Source: CAWDVK01 sp963805715 (lineage in GTDB: Bacteria > Actinomycetota > Actinomycetes > Streptosporangiales > Streptosporangiaceae). Taken from it: 64,000 nucleotides of DNA. Position 1 is the stretch's first letter. Every line of letters begins with the position of its first letter. Location of the stretch: NCBI GenBank assembly GCA_963805715.1, contig CAWDVK010000009.1, forward strand, positions 744,001 to 808,000, written 5' to 3'. Of the stretch, positions 61,378 to 64,000 are shown one piece after another. The position numbers were made by a program, and so were the translations under genes. The notes under the pieces were generated by a model that made no database searches, was not told the DNA's origin, and worked only from the letters and a program-made list of their open reading frames with translations.

Positions 61378-62248
61378 GGGCGCTCCATATATAGGCGGCC
61401 AGCGGCAGCGGCAGTGCCACCACCAGCAGGACAAGCGCAAATGGTAGCGCGGAGGCCAGCCCGGTCTCCTGCAGCGTGGTGTAGATCTGCAGCGGGAGCC
61501 CGAACGGGTGGTAGGCGATGATGATCACTGCCCCGAAGGCGCCCATGGCCCGTGCCCACGCGACGGCCAGCGCCATCGCCAGGCCGGGCGCTGCGAGCGG
61601 CAGCGTGACGCGGCGGAAGACCCGGCGCGGCCGGTCGCCCAGCAGCTCCGCCTGCTGCTCCAGCCGCGGGTCAACGGCGCCGAACGCCGCCTGGGCGCCC
61701 AGCACGTAATAGGGCGCCGACTCGTAGACCTCGGCGATCACCAGGGCCAGGAAGGTGTTGGTGGCCGACAGGTGCAGGTGACCGAGCAGCTCCCCGATCG
61801 GCGTATACGGGCCGACCATGAAGATCAGCAGCAGGCCGATGACCAGCGGCGGCAGCAGCAGGCTGCACAGCACTCCCGCCTCCCACAGCCGGGGGAACGG
61901 GAGCGCGCCGCGGGCCAGCATCCAGGCCAGCGGCGTGCCGAGCAGGAGCAGGACGGCGAGCGTGACCGCGCCGGATTCCAGCGAGATGACGAGCGGGTCC
62001 AGCGCCCCCGGCGCCGTCAGCGAGGTGGCGATGGAATGCGCGGACAGATGCGTGAGCAGGGTGATCACGGGCCCGAGCAGGGCGAGCCAGATCACGCCCG
62101 CGCCCGCCACCGAGACAAGCCCCGATACTGAACGGACCCGCCGGACCGCGCCGGTACCGCCGCTGGCACCCGGCGGGCGGCGCGGCCCGGAACGATCGCC
62201 CGAGCCGGCGCCGCCAGAAACAGGCGCGGGGCTAGCTGCCCAGCTCAC
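61352..62248 (-). CDS. modB: Molybdate/tungstate ABC transporter permease
   Basis: 298 residues, with about six hydrophobic helices after a Pro/Gly-rich cytoplasmic start. The EAA loop that docks the ATPase is EQQAELLGDRPRRVFRRVTL followed by PLAAPGLAMALAVAWARAMG. Other marks are LLLPPLVIGLLLIFMVG and GAFGAVIIIAYHPFGLPLQI. It overlaps modA by 17 bp and modC by 26 bp, so the three are tightly coupled. The ATG at 62248 is used. Confidence 0.9.
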   Translation of the reverse strand: MSWAASPAPVSGGAGSGDRSGPRRPPGASGGTGAVRRVRSVSGLVSVAGAGVIWLALLGPVITLLTHLSAHSIATSLTAPGALDPLVISLESGAVTLAVLLLLGTPLAWMLARGALPFPRLWEAGVLCSLLLPPLVIGLLLIFMVGPYTPIGELLGHLHLSATNTFLALVIAEVYESAPYYVLGAQAAFGAVDPRLEQQAELLGDRPRRVFRRVTLPLAAPGLAMALAVAWARAMGAFGAVIIIAYHPFGLPLQIYTTLQETGLASALPFALVLLVVALPLPLAAYIWSARARGRRRD

Positions 62249-63296
62249 TAGAGATCGCGGCAGGCACTCCGGTGCCCGTCACTGTCGGCGTCAGCAGCGT
62301 GAACCCTCCCGCCTTATACAGCGCCAGGCCGGCCGGCGAGAGCGTGTACTTGACGAAGGCTGTCCCGGCCGGGGTCGGCTTGCCGATGATCGTGATGTCG
62401 ATGACCTGCGGCGAGCCGCTCTTGGTCGTCTTGGTGCCGCCGGGCGGCGTGATGGTGATCGTCGCCTTGGCGTATTGCGCGGCCAGAGTCCTGTCGCCGA
62501 GGTTGATGGCGGGCGGCAGCGGGATGTAGGGCAGGTGCAGCTCGATCGCCTGGGTGATGAACGCGCTGGAGGCGTCCAGCTGGCCGGACTGCAGCGTCGC
62601 GTCCAGCGAGGACTCGGCGTAGATCTGCGGCGACGTGGACGATCCCGGCGGTCCGCCGAGGATCTTCGTCACCGTATCGGACGGCAGGTGGTAGTAGGAC
62701 TGGGCCAGCTCCAGCATGTAGATGAAGTCGCGGCCCTGCGGGTCGATGTTCGGATCGGTCCGGCCCAGCCTGAAGCCGGGCGTCTGCATCAGCGTGAACA
62801 GGCCCTGCAGCGGCTTGGTGCCGTCGGCGAAGGCCTTGAACTGGCTGGCGTACTTGCTCTTGGGGTTGTAGGCGACCACCATCGAGGTGCCCGCGTACTG
62901 GACGTACCACTTGGTGAACTTGGGCTCCAGCGGCGTGATGTTGTCGGCGCCGACGCTCTCGAAGACGTTCGGGCTGATCTCGCCGGAGGCGATGTCGGAG
63001 GACAGATCACCCGAGGCGCCGGCCCGGCCGGAGTACTGGTAGCCCTCGGCCTTGGTGAAGGCGGGGCCGACGACCTTCTCGTTGAGGTACTCCAGCGAGG
63101 ACGCGTAGGCGACATTCGCCGTGCCGGACTTCGCGGCGGCCTTGGCCGTGCTGGAGGAGCTGGACGAGCTAGATGGCGAGGAACTGCCGCAGGCGGCCGC
63201 GGCCAGCGCGGTGCATGCGATCACGATCAGGGCACCGGCGCGCGCGCCGTGCCGTGCGCTAAGAGGGACCATTCCCCAGACGATAGCCAGCAGCAC
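62232..63296 (-). CDS. Molybdate/tungstate-binding lipoprotein (WtpA-like)
   Basis: 354 residues. A signal peptide with the lipobox LAAAACGSS and a Ser-rich tether leads into an extracellular-solute-binding fold: VAYASSLEYLNEKVVGPAFT, YSGRAGASGDLSSDIASGEI, NVFESVGADNITPLEP, TSMVVAYNPKSKYA, and LGRTDPNIDPQGRDFIYMLE. The pattern GA-S/G-I...EISPDVF...NP.LDP.G is that of the WtpA branch (high affinity for tungstate and molybdate) rather than classical ModA. GTG at 63296 is the longest start; ATG at 63272 is also possible. It is the first gene of the operon. Confidence 0.9.
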   Translation of the reverse strand: MLLAIVWGMVPLSARHGARAGALIVIACTALAAAACGSSSPSSSSSSSSTAKAAAKSGTANVAYASSLEYLNEKVVGPAFTKAEGYQYSGRAGASGDLSSDIASGEISPNVFESVGADNITPLEPKFTKWYVQYAGTSMVVAYNPKSKYASQFKAFADGTKPLQGLFTLMQTPGFRLGRTDPNIDPQGRDFIYMLELAQSYYHLPSDTVTKILGGPPGSSTSPQIYAESSLDATLQSGQLDASSAFITQAIELHLPYIPLPPAINLGDRTLAAQYAKATITITPPGGTKTTKSGSPQVIDITIIGKPTPAGTAFVKYTLSPAGLALYKAGGFTLLTPTVTGTGVPAAISSELGS

Positions 63297-63639
63297 TTGC
63301 GCAACGCAAGAAACCGGGCATCGGCTTAAGCCTTCGCTTATCGGCCGAGCCAGGGCCAGCGCCGACCGTCGTGCGGCGGCGCGCTGGCGGGCAGGCCCCC
63401 CAGCGCGAGGAGAGCCAGCCCTCAGCTGGCATTCAGGAAGTCACGCTTGCATTGCAGAGGCAACCCGACCGTCCGGCGCGCCTTAGCATGGGTCCCGGCA
63501 GCGCGACGGGACACCAGCTCGCTGCGCGCAGGGCAGGCTCCGGACAGCGCTGGAACGAACACCATGGCGACGCGGCGTCGCCGCGACAGAGGGACGCTGC
63601 GCAGCCAGCAGGCTCGGCACGAGCAAGGACAGGGCAAGC
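63297..63639. other. Divergent promoter region of the Mo/W operon and the DUF929 gene
   Basis: 343 bp. AAGCCTTCGCTTATCGGCCG and short dyads are present, but no convincing ModE-type palindrome or -35/-10 pair. The operator of the operon regulator is expected here. Confidence 0.45.
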
Positions 63640-64000
63640 ATGGGCAAGGCGGACAGGAACCGGCGGCAAAGTGCACGGGAGAGGATCGCGGCGCAGCAGG
63701 CGGCCGCGCGGCGGGCCGAGGCCCGCAGGCGCACGCTGATCGCTGGCGGCAGCGTCGTCGCCGTCATCGCCGTCGTGGTGGCCCTCATTACGGTGGCCGC
63801 GCTGCGCAAGCCGACCAGCGCGACCGCGGCGGCCGCGGCGACCAGCAACGCGGTGGTGCGGCAGATCGAGACCGTGCCGGCCAGCACCTTCAACTCGGTC
63901 GGCACCGGCACCGCGAGCAAGCTGACCTCGCTCAGCGGCCGCCCCGCGCTGACCTCCGGCGGCAAGCCGGTGGTCCTCTACATGGGCGCCGAGTACTGCC
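63640..64000 (+). CDS. DUF929 thioredoxin-like membrane protein (partial, runs off the window)
   Basis: ATG at 63640 with AGGGCAAG upstream; 120 codons are visible and the frame is open at the window end. The start MGKADRNRRQSARERIAAQQ is basic, a membrane helix (LIAGGSVVAVIAVVVALITV) lies near residues 33-54, and the outer part reaches GGKPVVLYMGAEYC, the beginning of the DUF929 thioredoxin-like active-site region (usual pattern GAEYCPFCAAERW). These proteins are outward-facing redox proteins of unknown partner. It is divergent from the Mo/W operon. Confidence 0.87.
   Translation, partial: MGKADRNRRQSARERIAAQQAAARRAEARRRTLIAGGSVVAVIAVVVALITVAALRKPTSATAAAAATSNAVVRQIETVPASTFNSVGTGTASKLTSLSGRPALTSGGKPVVLYMGAEYC

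Overview
The window is 64 kb of very GC-rich chromosome from an actinomycete. Supporting this are codon third positions that are almost always G or C, frequent GTG starts, 4-base start/stop overlaps, and families that are actinobacterial in habit: DUF1707, PspC, DUF3040, LCP wall ligase, F420-type luciferase-like oxidoreductase, paired dynamin-like GTPases, an XRE-NB-ARC-TPR regulator, and a YidC paralogue with DUF6412. Genus cannot be told from the sequence alone. No rRNA, replication origin, CRISPR array or intact prophage was seen.

Layout. 0-11 kb is housekeeping and cell biology: a membrane Ser/Thr kinase, the ABC-F factor EttA, an SSB paralogue, an HtrA-like PDZ protease, two overlapping dynamin-like GTPases and precorrin-8X methylmutase. 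11-17 kb holds a solo end of an insertion sequence (IS), DUF1707 and membrane proteins, a two-component pair, an MMPL relic cut by a perfect 40-bp palindrome, and a complete ISKra4-like element with a -1 frameshift signal. 17-24 kb is a surface glycan or glycolipid block (epimerase, GT2, GtrA, a frameshifted SqdB-like enzyme), a secreted DUF1906/beta-propeller protein, and glyA. 25-34 kb has an F420-type oxidoreductase, deaminase, YidC/DUF6412, DUF4349, an MFS relic, LCP, DoxX/TetR and cobQ.

34.3-40 kb starts with tRNA-Arg(UCU), followed by a broken tyrosine integrase and a decaying sugar-catabolism cluster. That cluster comprises FGGY-kinase and HAD fragments, a frameshifted metallophosphoesterase, half of a BtpA/SgcQ protein, and an intact DeoR regulator with a clear promoter and two operators. 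A phosphotransferase of the streptomycin/hydroxyurea type and a methyltransferase relic follow. 40-48 kb holds PspC, a large XRE-NB-ARC-TPR protein, an HNH protein, DinB-type proteins (one frameshifted), and a membrane-anchored protein beside an NlpC/P60 protein. 48-49 kb is a repeat-filled intergenic stretch. 49-52.3 kb carries a TM-anchored SGNH protein and an acyltransferase-SGNH fusion whose SGNH domains are close paralogues, followed by a long hairpin. 52.4-59 kb alternates intact small genes (PQQ-like propeller, YbhB, winged helix, tandem DUF1003, methyltransferase) with decayed ones. 59-63.3 kb is a molybdate/tungstate-type ABC operon that ends in its own HTH plus periplasmic-binding-like regulator. 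The window ends inside a DUF929 gene.

Two themes stand out. First, many genes are truncated or frameshifted. Some breaks are clear relics. Others (sqdB-like, metallophosphoesterase, the 46.7-kb membrane protein) need only one base restored in a G/C run, so base-calling error must be excluded. Second, several loci look like cell-surface systems of uncertain role: the twin SGNH pair, the secreted DUF1906-propeller protein, and the receiver-less winged helix opposite a tandem DUF1003 protein.
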